From IMG/VR virus record IMGVR_UViG_3300030012_003012, positions 1 through 29,669 of that record: DNA of 29,669 nucleotides. The stretch is one strand, 5' to 3'. Below, in pieces: positions 1 to 5,583 of the stretch. The stretch's first letter is position 1, and every line of letters begins with the position of its first letter. The notes beneath the pieces are model-generated. The model saw nothing but the letters and a program-made list of their open reading frames with translations. It was not told the DNA's origin and made no database searches. The position numbers and the translations under genes were made by a program. The DNA is from a virus.

Positions 1-71
1 TTAAAATCCACCAGCCGCATTAAACATTCTTGGTGGATACTGTTTCTGTGTTCTTCATCCAGCCAGACCAT
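1..71. repeat. Left copy of the 71-bp terminal overlap
   Basis: Bases 1-71 match 29599-29669 in the same orientation, with a single difference (C at 9, T at 29607). Both copies encode the same stretch of the large terminase, and the difference is a silent third-position change (GTG/GTA). The simplest reading is the redundant end of a circular assembly that sampled two strain variants. A true terminal repeat inside the terminase gene is much less likely. Confidence 0.9.
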
Positions 72-749
72 TGATAACGGTATCGGCCCACCCCCAGCAC
101 CTTGATATTTTTCGCGACCAGAATCGGCAGACATTGAAACAATGCGCCCACCATTTTTTAAAATAACTTGGCTTCTGCCTGGGCCATGCCAGTTTTTGAA
201 AATGGTATCATGGGGCAAATATTCGGTTATTTTGGGTCTGACGTATGCCAATGAATCAGAATAAGATAGCGCAGACGCCCAAACCGTAGTGGGTCCGGGC
301 TGTATTAAATCGGGTGGCAAATCGTTAAGCTTTAGCCATTCTTTTACCCACCATTCATCTGATCCAGCCGCCTTGGCCACTGCCAGCATGGCCCCACATT
401 GAGTTTTTCCGGCCCTATTGCCGCCACTGCACAAAATAGAGTTAATTTTATCTAAATTGTGAAAGGCTTCTATCTGGCTGGTTCGCTGTTCAGTTATTTG
501 GCATGATCTACATATCCAGCGGTTTGGCCCTAACCTTTCCATGGGCTGGCCACAGCCCTTGGCGCGTGGGCTGTTTTCGCCTTTACCATCCCAGCGGCAG
601 CAATGCGGAACCCACAAACGCGCAACGGCCAAAGGATATTTTTTGGCTATGCTTATTAGAGCTTGGCGTTTTTTTAACGCCTTAACCAAATCAGGTTTAT
701 TCTTTTGGGTCTGGTCTTGATCTGGCAAAAGCACCCCTAACAAACGCAT
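1..749 (-). CDS. terL: Terminase large subunit, N-terminal ATPase part (cut by window edge)
   Basis: This is the DNA-packaging motor ATPase, read leftward off the start of the window and completed at 29669-28782; joined it is about 521 residues, normal for TerL. Counting from ATG 747-749, residues 109-116 read GGNRAGKT (Walker A) and residues 228-233 read VWLDEE (Walker B plus catalytic Glu). Before Walker A is a cysteine cluster (Cys50, Cys51, Cys66, Cys80, Cys83) that could bind zinc. The start is uncertain. ATG 749 overlaps the upstream small gene by 53 nt and has no clear ribosome site, and TTG at 687-689 is an alternative. The two ATPase motifs are seen directly and the packaging role is family knowledge. 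Confidence 0.93.
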   Translation of the reverse strand, partial: MRLLGVLLPDQDQTQKNKPDLVKALKKRQALISIAKKYPLAVARLWVPHCCRWDGKGENSPRAKGCGQPMERLGPNRWICRSCQITEQRTSQIEAFHNLDKINSILCSGGNRAGKTQCGAMLAVAKAAGSDEWWVKEWLKLNDLPPDLIQPGPTTVWASALSYSDSLAYVRPKITEYLPHDTIFKNWHGPGRSQVILKNGGRIVSMSADSGREKYQGAGGGPIPLSMVWLDEEHRNSIHQECLMRLVDF

Positions 750-945
750 CGACAGCCGATTGGCCACCCAGATAAAGACTCTGAGTTAAAGCGGCTGAAT
801 AGATCATAGCGTTAAGCGTTTCTGGGCTCAGTTCGCGACTAATGCCAAACCCGATCAACAGCAGCCAAATAAAATTAACGGCTGAAGCAAAAAGAAACTT
901 TTTTGATGTTAATGGGGTTTTTTGTAACCATGTTTTTTCTGGCAT
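697..945 (-). CDS. Small two-helix membrane protein between TerS and TerL (holin candidate)
   Basis: The protein has 82 residues. After a basic N terminus (MPEKTWLQKTPLTSKK) comes a hydrophobic helix at about residues 17-35 and a second, weaker one at about 44-66, then a charged tail ending PDPKE. A good ribosome site (AGAGGAAT, 4-5 nt before ATG 943-945) overlaps the end of terS. It is therefore translated with the packaging genes and overlaps the candidate terL start. Two-helix proteins of this size in phages are often holins or accessory membrane proteins. That function is an inference from size and topology only, since no diagnostic motif is visible. Confidence 0.75.
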   Translation of the reverse strand: MPEKTWLQKTPLTSKKFLFASAVNFIWLLLIGFGISRELSPETLNAMIYSAALTQSLYLGGQSAVDAFVRGAFARSRPDPKE

Positions 946-947
946 TT

Positions 948-1382
948 TTATTCCTCTAAATCGATCACTGGCCCAGACAGCTTGGAAATAAGTTTATCAC
1001 TTTCTTTTATTTCTTCCATTAATGTTTTTATATCTAACTCATTGGCCTCTATCGGCGCTTCTATTTGGTGCGATTGGCCAACCACATAACCATGACGCCT
1101 TTCTAATCGCCAAGCAGCCGCCCGCCAATCTGTTTCTGAGGCAGCTGTTATTATCGACAGATCACGTAAAGCGCTAAAACCTTCAGCCTTTTTTATTCGA
1201 TCTGAAAACTCTTTAAAAAGACAGTTTTGATCTGTGCTATTCCTGCCTTTTTGGAGCCATGCGTACAGCGTACTAACATCGATGCCAGCGGCCATGGCTG
1301 CCAGTTTGCGTGTGGCGCCGACTTCTACCGCTTTGCAAATCAGATCCAATTTCTCTTTATCAAATTTAGACGGCCTGGCCAT
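948..1382 (-). CDS. terS: Terminase small subunit
   Basis: The protein has 144 residues starting MARPSKFDKEK. ATG 1380-1382 is chosen because AAGGG lies 6 nt upstream; an upstream TTG at 1407-1409 would add nine residues without a better site. Residues about 10-50 form a helix-turn-helix with the typical text of this family (ATRKLAAMAAGIDVSTLYAWLQKG). The middle, DWRAAAWRLERRHG, is the classic small-terminase oligomerisation-region pattern (..aaaWlLErr..). It recognises phage DNA and recruits TerL, which follows 200 bp downstream on the same strand. The recognition rests on both sequence and position. Confidence 0.88.
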   Translation of the reverse strand: MARPSKFDKEKLDLICKAVEVGATRKLAAMAAGIDVSTLYAWLQKGRNSTDQNCLFKEFSDRIKKAEGFSALRDLSIITAASETDWRAAAWRLERRHGYVVGQSHQIEAPIEANELDIKTLMEEIKESDKLISKLSGPVIDLEE

Positions 1383-1429
1383 ATTAACCCTTTTTTTTAT
1401 ATTATACAAATGCCATAGAAATTAGGCTT

Positions 1430-1627
1430 TCACAAACTGTTAATCAAATCACTTAGATTTAAAGTGGGAAAAATCGTTGTTTTTTTGCGCGTGGTTTTTT
1501 TAATCAGCTTGTTTAGTCTGTCGTTTCTGGTACGCAAAGCAGCAACACAAACCGCTAAATCTTTCCAATCTAATTGGGCCACCTGTGAAGGTAAAACCCC
1601 ATAATTGGAAGCCACTATATCCAACAT
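1430..1627 (-). CDS. Downstream half of a tail assembly chaperone pair (T-like extension)
   Basis: As an independent gene this has 65 residues from ATG 1625-1627, beginning MLDIVASNYGVLPSQVAQLDW. However, the frame is open back to 1669, where it lies +1 relative to the end of the preceding gene, so it could instead be made as a C-terminal extension through frameshifting. The motif GVLPSQVAQLDWKDL followed by a basic helix (RNDRLNKLIKKTTRKK) resembles the second component of siphovirus tail-assembly chaperones, which bind tape measure and tube subunits. No ribosome site is evident before ATG 1627, which favours frameshift expression. The family assignment is from pattern and arrangement and is not certain. 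Confidence 0.6.
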   Translation of the reverse strand: MLDIVASNYGVLPSQVAQLDWKDLAVCVAALRTRNDRLNKLIKKTTRKKTTIFPTLNLSDLINSL

Positions 1628-1643
1628 GTTTAGATAGTCTTTA

Positions 1644-1669
1644 TCAGCCTGGAAAGGAGGCGATTCTCG
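1644..1669 (-). other. Candidate programmed frameshift window of the tail chaperone
   Basis: The upstream frame ends TCC TTT CCA GGC TGA at 1644-1658. The downstream frame, shifted +1 (or -2), is open from 1669 and would read TTC CAG GCT GAT AAA at 1640-1654 and onward. P-site tRNA-Phe can slip from TTT to TTC here. A perfect AAGGAGG anti-16S match lies about 20 nt upstream within the coding sequence, somewhat far for the best-known +1 sites. Confidence 0.45.
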
Positions 1670-2123
1670 TTACGGCCTCCTTATGCCCTTCTAAGGCTTT
1701 ATCTAAAATCGCATCTCTGTCTTTTTCATGTAAAATACCAACCCATAAACGGCCTTGGGTGTGGTCTTGCTGTTCTTCTACTGGGACCATTTGTATTTTT
1801 TCCCAGTTTTCACCCCCATCTAAGCTGGCCATTTTTATCACTTTACATATAATCAAATCATTGGCTTCATTAAGTTTAGATATCTGGGCGGTACTTATAT
1901 TTTTTGACATGCGAATAATAGCCGCTGTCTTTTCTTCTTCTGATTTCATGGCGGCCGTTTTAGCCAAAATATCTGGGCTGGCCATAGTCGCCAACAATAA
2001 ACCAGAAGCTAAACCGCTGGTTTCTGCTTCAGAAACTGATAAAATGCGGCCTTCGATATGTACTTTTCCACCAAATATGGGCAAACGCCAGCGTGATAAG
2101 CTGGTAAGCTTTTGCAAATCCAT
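1644..2123 (-). CDS. Probable tail assembly chaperone (G-like)
   Basis: The protein has about 159 residues starting MDLQKLTSLSRW at ATG 2121-2123. The frame is open further upstream to TTG 2187-2189, but that part crosses a GC-rich hairpin (2151-2175) and has no ribosome site. It is mixed alpha/beta with an acidic, glutamine-rich C-terminal half (GENWEKIQMVPVEEQQDH) and no enzyme motif. Its length, the +1 overlapping short frame at its 3' end and its place beside terminase suggest the G part of a G/GT tail chaperone. In this genome the tape measure, usually adjacent, lies 3.4 kb away on the other strand. The function is an inference. Confidence 0.55.
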   Translation of the reverse strand: MDLQKLTSLSRWRLPIFGGKVHIEGRILSVSEAETSGLASGLLLATMASPDILAKTAAMKSEEEKTAAIIRMSKNISTAQISKLNEANDLIICKVIKMASLDGGENWEKIQMVPVEEQQDHTQGRLWVGILHEKDRDAILDKALEGHKEAVTRIASFPG

Positions 2124-2150
2124 AAACACGTCCAATGTTTTAAAAGAATA

Positions 2151-2175
2151 GGTGGCCCGGACTACCCGAGCCACC
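2151..2175. other. GC-rich hairpin in the leader of the chaperone gene
   Basis: GGTGGC (2151-2156) pairs with GCCACC (2170-2175), with CGG/CCG pairing inside around a short loop. It is conspicuously GC-rich for this genome. On the minus strand it is followed by TATTCTTTT, so it could be a weak terminator or attenuator between the 31-residue peptide gene and the chaperone gene. Confidence 0.4.
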
Positions 2176-2176
2176 C

Positions 2177-2195
2177 CAGCAAACGACAAAAGGAG
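2177..2195 (+). repeat. Stop/ribosome-site cassette, orphan copy
   Basis: CAGCAAACGACAAAAGGAG followed by ATG 2199-2201. The reading frame it would start is only 12 codons before TAG 2235. All other copies of this cassette sit directly before real plus-strand genes, so this one looks like the remnant of a lost or moved gene inside a region now coding on the minus strand. Confidence 0.6.
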
Positions 2196-2223
2196 CAGAT
2201 GCCACCGCCCTTAAATGTCATCA

Positions 2224-2319
2224 TTAGATTAGCATAGCGGCATAGATGAAGCAAACCAGCGCCGCCATTTCTGCCCAATTTATTTCTTTAATGTCTTGCC
2301 ATAGCTCGTTTAATGTCAT
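2224..2319 (-). CDS. 31-residue membrane peptide
   Basis: The peptide runs from ATG 2317-2319 to TAA 2224-2226. The ribosome site AAAGGAG lies 5 nt before the start, among the best on this strand. The N-terminal half is polar (MTLNELWQDIKEINW) and the C-terminal half is a single hydrophobic helix (AEMAALVCFIYAAMLI). It is the first gene of the leftward packaging block and faces the early operon across a 105-bp gap. No family is recognised. A small single-helix protein at this place might be a lysis or superinfection-exclusion peptide, but only its membrane nature is supported by sequence. Confidence 0.6.
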   Translation of the reverse strand: MTLNELWQDIKEINWAEMAALVCFIYAAMLI

Positions 2320-2346
2320 GATAACTCCTTTTCTTTTGCTGTTTTG

Positions 2347-2376
2347 TTGACTTGTCTATATCTACATAGTATGTAG
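2347..2376 (+). promoter_or_regulatory. Early promoter with overlapping operator dyad
   Basis: TTGACT (2347-2352), a 17-bp spacer and TATGTA (2370-2375) form a sigma70-type promoter. The dyad CTACATA-G-TATGTAG (2362-2376) is a perfect inverted repeat lying over the -10 region. A related dyad precedes four other plus-strand units (4511, 11542, 22040, 28149). Occupancy should block polymerase, so this is a likely repressor site controlling the early operon starting at 2425. Confidence 0.65.
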
Positions 2377-2424
2377 ACTTTACGCGTCAAGCGAAAAAGC
2401 AAACGAATCACAAAAGGAGAGAAA

Positions 2425-3000
2425 ATGACAGATTCTAATTCTGTATATATATATAATTATATTTATAATATAATAAATAATAATAATCTTAATTCAATAA
2501 GTAGTGAAGACCTTAAAATCTACATGGACGGTTTACAAAATCCCAATGATTTGGATTTGGCCTATGAATTTAACGCTGTTGATCAATACCTACAGAAGAA
2601 CCCAAAAAAGGCGTTTTGGTGGCGTGAAGACTGGCAGAACCGTTTACAAGCTTGGATCATAAGAACCCAACGCCCAAACAGACCAAAACGAGCGCCGATA
2701 GTCCAACAAAAGCCAGAGCCAGAGCCAGAGCCAGAGCCAATAACGACAGCAGAAGAAAGCAGCCTATCGGGTGACAGTGTAGAGCTTTTGCAAGGCTGGT
2801 TAAACCGCTGGCCAATGCTATACGCGCTGTATCCTTCAATCTATAGCGTTATACCATTCCCAAAAGAATGGCAAAGCCCAGATCATTGGGGCTATTACTG
2901 CCGCCATTATCGTCAAGGCTACAGCCATTTGAATAATGGCCCAATACCACTGGAGATCCAAAAGCGGTATAAAATCACAGCACCACAGCAAACGACATAA
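2425..3000 (+). CDS. Early protein of unknown function, possible replication factor
   Basis: The protein has 191 residues and is first in the early operon, with the strong site AAAGGAG before ATG 2425. Its 5' end is extraordinarily AT-rich (about 2443-2487) and encodes a Tyr/Ile/Asn run. Residues about 60-80 contain KKAFWWREDWQNRLQAWIIR, a tryptophan-rich segment reminiscent of the C-terminal part of phage replication-initiation or helicase-loader proteins (W..RF..WI.R). A linker of PE repeats (about residues 96-104) comes from a CCAGAG hexanucleotide repeat near 2712-2738. The C-terminal half is rich in Trp, Tyr and Pro. The gene ends within the repeated cassette that supplies the next gene's ribosome site. 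A replication role is only a guess from position. Confidence 0.75.
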   Translation: MTDSNSVYIYNYIYNIINNNNLNSISSEDLKIYMDGLQNPNDLDLAYEFNAVDQYLQKNPKKAFWWREDWQNRLQAWIIRTQRPNRPKRAPIVQQKPEPEPEPEPITTAEESSLSGDSVELLQGWLNRWPMLYALYPSIYSVIPFPKEWQSPDHWGYYCRHYRQGYSHLNNGPIPLEIQKRYKITAPQQTT

Positions 3001-3004
3001 GGAG
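2986..3004 (+). repeat. Stop/ribosome-site cassette
   Basis: CAGCAAACGACATAAGGAG contains the TAA of the upstream gene (2998-3000) and the ribosome site for ATG 3013. It is identical to 13601-13619, and the match extends upstream through AAAAGCGGTAT in both places. Confidence 0.8.
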
Positions 3005-3012
3005 ATCAACAG

Positions 3013-3744
3013 ATGCCAAAATACCCAGAACACGAAACCAAAGAAAACATAGCGGCTTTTTTTGCGGAGTATGCCAAGCACGCTGGCAGCAAAAAAGACA
3101 GGCTGATTTATTGCACCAATGAAATATTAAAAACCATAGAATGGCAATACAGAAACACGCGCTACAGAACCTTCAGCATAAACAGCATTTTAAGAGCTAC
3201 CCATAACCGTTTAAACCCAACAGGATTGGCCGATACTAAACAGTCACGCCAAATAACCAAAAGCCTGGTTAAGCTCTGTCTTTATGTCATGGTTGACTAT
3301 GATTTGGCCGATTTTGCCACAAAAGCATTGGATAAAAATCATTTATTTGCCACCAATCCAGCCACAAAATCAAGCCGCTATGTTTTCTGGCTCACTATTC
3401 CAGCCAACAGAATAAGAAAAAACAATGTTAAACCTTCTGACCGTTACAAATGGATCACAGATATCCTTTTCGACAAACCAGAAAAAGAAGAACCAAAAGC
3501 AGCCCGGTTTAAATCAAATGTTTTAGAGCTTAAAGCAAAAAGCGCCGCCCAGCTGCCTAAGAAAAAACCAGAAGAAAAGCAGATAAGCCTTTTTTCTAAT
3601 CATGAAAAAGTGGTCATTATCACCGACATGAACGGCCAAAAGACATGGGCAAAATATCGCGCTGATACATTGGATCTGATCGCTCTAATGCCAAGCCGAA
3701 TTAAAAAAATGGAAATAATCCAAATGGATAAGGAGGCCAAATGA
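3013..3744 (+). CDS. Unknown early protein, possible winged-helix or DNA-binding protein
   Basis: The protein has 243 residues, starting MPKYPEHETKENIAAFF, with AAGGAG at the right distance. The N-terminal two thirds is mixed helix/strand with many basic and aromatic residues (residues 42-70, TIEWQYRNTRYRTFSINSIL). Then comes a lysine/glutamate-rich linker (about 155-195) containing QISLF, which fits the loose consensus of a sliding-clamp-binding peptide (QxxLF). The C-terminal 45 residues form a small basic domain. It lies between the first early gene and a small coiled-coil gene, with an ATGA stop/start overlap downstream. I do not recognise the family. A replication or recombination accessory role would fit the neighbourhood. 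Confidence 0.75.
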   Translation: MPKYPEHETKENIAAFFAEYAKHAGSKKDRLIYCTNEILKTIEWQYRNTRYRTFSINSILRATHNRLNPTGLADTKQSRQITKSLVKLCLYVMVDYDLADFATKALDKNHLFATNPATKSSRYVFWLTIPANRIRKNNVKPSDRYKWITDILFDKPEKEEPKAARFKSNVLELKAKSAAQLPKKKPEEKQISLFSNHEKVVIITDMNGQKTWAKYRADTLDLIALMPSRIKKMEIIQMDKEAK

Positions 3745-4112
3745 CCAAAGAAGAGCGCGAAAACTACAGGCTAATAGTGGATTTTTTAAAAAAAGAAAAT
3801 GCTTTAGAGTTATTGGGCGCATTAAACGAACTGACCAAGGCCAAAGGCTGTTATCAGTGTCAAGATTTAATCATGGCATTAAATAAAGCACGCCAGAAGG
3901 TTTATCAAAGAAATGCGCAGCTTAAAAAGCTTAAAATAAAAAATGAACAGCTAAAAAAGCAGATCGAAGAAAACCAAACAACCAAACAACGCAGAGAAAT
4001 AAACACATATCAAGAGCCAAAAAAACTAACGGTTTTAAAAAAAGAAGATGGCCCTAACGATTTTGCCCACGCCCTACACAATGGGGCTTTTATGAAATGG
4101 ATGATAGACTAA
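3741..4112 (+). CDS. Small coiled-coil early protein
   Basis: The protein has 123 residues. The start ATG 3741 overlaps the upstream TGA (ATGA), and AAGGAGG lies just upstream. The region from about 55 to 90 is a lysine/glutamate/glutamine-rich helix likely to be a coiled coil, and a CYQCQ motif lies near residue 33-37. The C terminus (FAHALHNGAFMKWMID) is more conserved-looking. No family is recognised. It is translationally coupled at both ends, and its stop codon shares a base with the next start (TAATG). Confidence 0.75.
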   Translation: MTKEERENYRLIVDFLKKENALELLGALNELTKAKGCYQCQDLIMALNKARQKVYQRNAQLKKLKIKNEQLKKQIEENQTTKQRREINTYQEPKKLTVLKKEDGPNDFAHALHNGAFMKWMID

Positions 4113-4510
4113 TGGAAAGAGAAACCACGCGCTGTAGAAATTGCGGAAAGCGCACCGCGATAATTGGAAACTTAAGCAATGCAAAATGCTTGCACTGTGG
4201 TAAAGAAATTCTGGCTCATCATCGTTTAATGGTGGCCATCAATTGTAAAGATTGTGGATACATTTTTAAACGCCATAATTTTGGCTGGACAGAAACAAAC
4301 TGTGATAACTGTGGATCTGTCATAAAACACCCCGCTAAAGTCAGCAAAGGCGGCCGCCCAGATAGAGGCGTAAAGAATAAAGCTCAGATATCGTTTGTTT
4401 TGCCAGATGATGATTATGCAGAGATCCAGAAGCTGGCTAAGTTTTATGGCTCTACTAAAGGCGCTGTGTCCAGATATTTAATAAAAGTTGGCTTAGATAA
4501 GATTAATTAG
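4112..4510 (+). CDS. Zinc-ribbon plus ribbon-helix-helix regulator
   Basis: The protein has 132 residues from ATG 4112, chosen because it makes a TAATG overlap with the upstream stop; an in-frame ATG lies at 4097. Four CxxC pairs (Cys8/11, 26/29, 45/48, 64/67) form two successive zinc-ribbon modules. After a basic GGRPDRG linker, residues 92-131 (QISFVLPDDDYAEIQKLAKF and on) have the strand-helix-helix pattern of Arc/CopG/MetJ DNA-binding proteins. Such proteins bind short palindromes as dimers of dimers. A dyad of the genome-wide type begins one base after its stop codon, so it is the best visible candidate for the protein that binds those sites. The domains are read from sequence, while the target is an inference. 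Confidence 0.82.
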   Translation: MERETTRCRNCGKRTAIIGNLSNAKCLHCGKEILAHHRLMVAINCKDCGYIFKRHNFGWTETNCDNCGSVIKHPAKVSKGGRPDRGVKNKAQISFVLPDDDYAEIQKLAKFYGSTKGAVSRYLIKVGLDKIN

Positions 4511-4525
4511 CTATATAGTGATTAG
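4511..4525 (+). promoter_or_regulatory. Operator-like dyad
   Basis: CTATATAGTGATTAG matches the perfect dyad at 11542-11556 at 12 of 15 positions. It lies between the zinc-ribbon regulator and the annealing-protein gene, 41 nt before ATG 4567. Confidence 0.45.
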
Positions 4526-4542
4526 GGAAAACAAGCCCCAAA

Positions 4543-4561
4543 CAGCAAACGACAACAGGAG
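4543..4561 (+). repeat. Stop/ribosome-site cassette
   Basis: CAGCAAACGACAACAGGAG followed by AAAAC and ATG 4567. It differs from the copy at 13601-13619 by two bases. Confidence 0.75.
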
Positions 4562-4566
4562 AAAAC

Positions 4567-5460
4567 ATGACAACAAAACAAATTAACTGGCTGCAAGAGT
4601 TACGCGATAACGGCCACATAATGCCCTATCATGGAAAGGAATTTATTTTACAAACTGGTTTACTGTATCTGGTTCACCGTTTGTTTGTTAATGTAAGCAT
4701 TGACACAGAAATAACCTTTATTGACAGAGACAAACGCATAGCAGAAGCAAAGGCCACCATTAAAGTGGCTGGGCCATGTAAGGAAAACACTAACGCAGCG
4801 GCTGGAAGCTATAGCGGCCATGGTGACGCATGCCCTAAAACATGCAATGGGCCTATTTTAAACGCATATAAACGAATGGCAGAAACACGCGCTGTTAATC
4901 GCGCATTACGCTTGATCTGTGGTGGCGTTATTGGGCTGTGTACGGTGGAAGAGTTAGAAGACCACGGAAACGAAAACAACAAACCACACCCACCAGAGCC
5001 AGTTTCTAACACAGCTGCATTAATGAAGCTTAAAGAATGGGCAGATGATAACGGTGGTTTAGATCGCTTGATAGAATATACAGATCAATGGGATTATTTA
5101 AACGCCGTTGGGCCGTTGTTATCATGGTCGCCAGATCGAATACATAAATTTATTGACTGCATGATCAATAACACCAAAGACACCCACGAAAAATATTTAA
5201 ACTGGCAAGGCAAACCAACAGCAGAAGAAATAAAACAAGATCAAGCGCTACAGCTTCTGGAAGAACAGGCATATGGGGTTGAGCCCAAATACGATATTAA
5301 CGACATTGGCACACCAAAAGACCCACACATGGCTTTTGCACATGAAACAGCCAAAACCATTCAAAGTCTAATCAGTCAAACAACAATAAACGCCACAGAA
5401 TCCACCCATAAAAATGATTCCAAATACTGTGGCTTAACTGGTGATATCATGGGTGATTGA
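4567..5460 (+). CDS. Candidate ssDNA-annealing protein (Rad52/DdrA-like)
   Basis: The protein has 297 residues. Residues 20-70 (KEFILQTGLLYLVHRLFVNV then a strand-rich stretch with DTEITFIDRDKR) followed by residues 101-115 YKRMAETRAVNRALR match the layout of phage single-strand-annealing proteins of the Rad52/DdrA type, where a basic helix AETRAxxRALR follows a beta sheet. Two cysteine-containing turns (Cys71, Cys89, Cys93) lie between. The C-terminal half is acidic and probably flexible. It is the last gene of the early operon, immediately before a terminator. It would anneal strands during recombination-dependent replication, consistent with a RusA resolvase elsewhere in the genome. The assignment is by motif memory and needs a profile search. 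Confidence 0.6.
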   Translation: MTTKQINWLQELRDNGHIMPYHGKEFILQTGLLYLVHRLFVNVSIDTEITFIDRDKRIAEAKATIKVAGPCKENTNAAAGSYSGHGDACPKTCNGPILNAYKRMAETRAVNRALRLICGGVIGLCTVEELEDHGNENNKPHPPEPVSNTAALMKLKEWADDNGGLDRLIEYTDQWDYLNAVGPLLSWSPDRIHKFIDCMINNTKDTHEKYLNWQGKPTAEEIKQDQALQLLEEQAYGVEPKYDINDIGTPKDPHMAFAHETAKTIQSLISQTTINATESTHKNDSKYCGLTGDIMGD

Positions 5461-5463
5461 AAA

Positions 5464-5524
5464 GGTAGGCGCCTGGACGTGCTTTTAAAGGCAGCGGCAA
5501 CGCCTACCAGCCGCTGCCTTTTTT
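5464..5524 (+). terminator. Early-operon terminator with interlocking second hairpin
   Basis: AAAGGCAGCGGC (5487-5498) pairs perfectly with GCCGCTGCCTTT (5510-5521), with an 11-nt loop, and is followed by a T run, forming a strong intrinsic terminator. The loop contains CGCCTACC (5501-5508), which is the exact complement of GGTAGGCG (5464-5471) upstream of the terminator. The two helices interleave, so they compete or form a pseudoknot. Confidence 0.9.
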
Positions 5525-5531
5525 ATGTTTT

Positions 5532-5560
5532 TAACCTATCCTTTCATAGCGTGATATGAT
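5532..5560 (+). promoter_or_regulatory. Weak candidate promoter for the tail operon
   Basis: A good -10 (TATGAT, 5555-5560) lies 24 nt before the tape-measure start, with a poor -35 (TAACCT, 5532-5537, 17-bp spacer). It follows the early terminator directly, so a promoter is expected hereabouts. Confidence 0.4.
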
Positions 5561-5583
5561 TAAAAATAAATAGTGAGGCAGAA

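Noticed and set aside
1-71. Terminal repeats considered as attachment sites or physical phage ends
   Set aside because: They lie inside the terminase gene, keep its frame and differ by a silent change. No integrase is present. Circular assembly explains them.
1585-2151. 188-codon plus-strand frame opposite the tail chaperone
   Set aside because: Hydrophobic-looking antisense translation without a promoter or ribosome site. The minus-strand frame fits the operon.
4511-4566. Gap before the annealing gene inspected for a tRNA or riboswitch
   Set aside because: Too short, with no cloverleaf. It holds only the dyad and the ribosome-site cassette.
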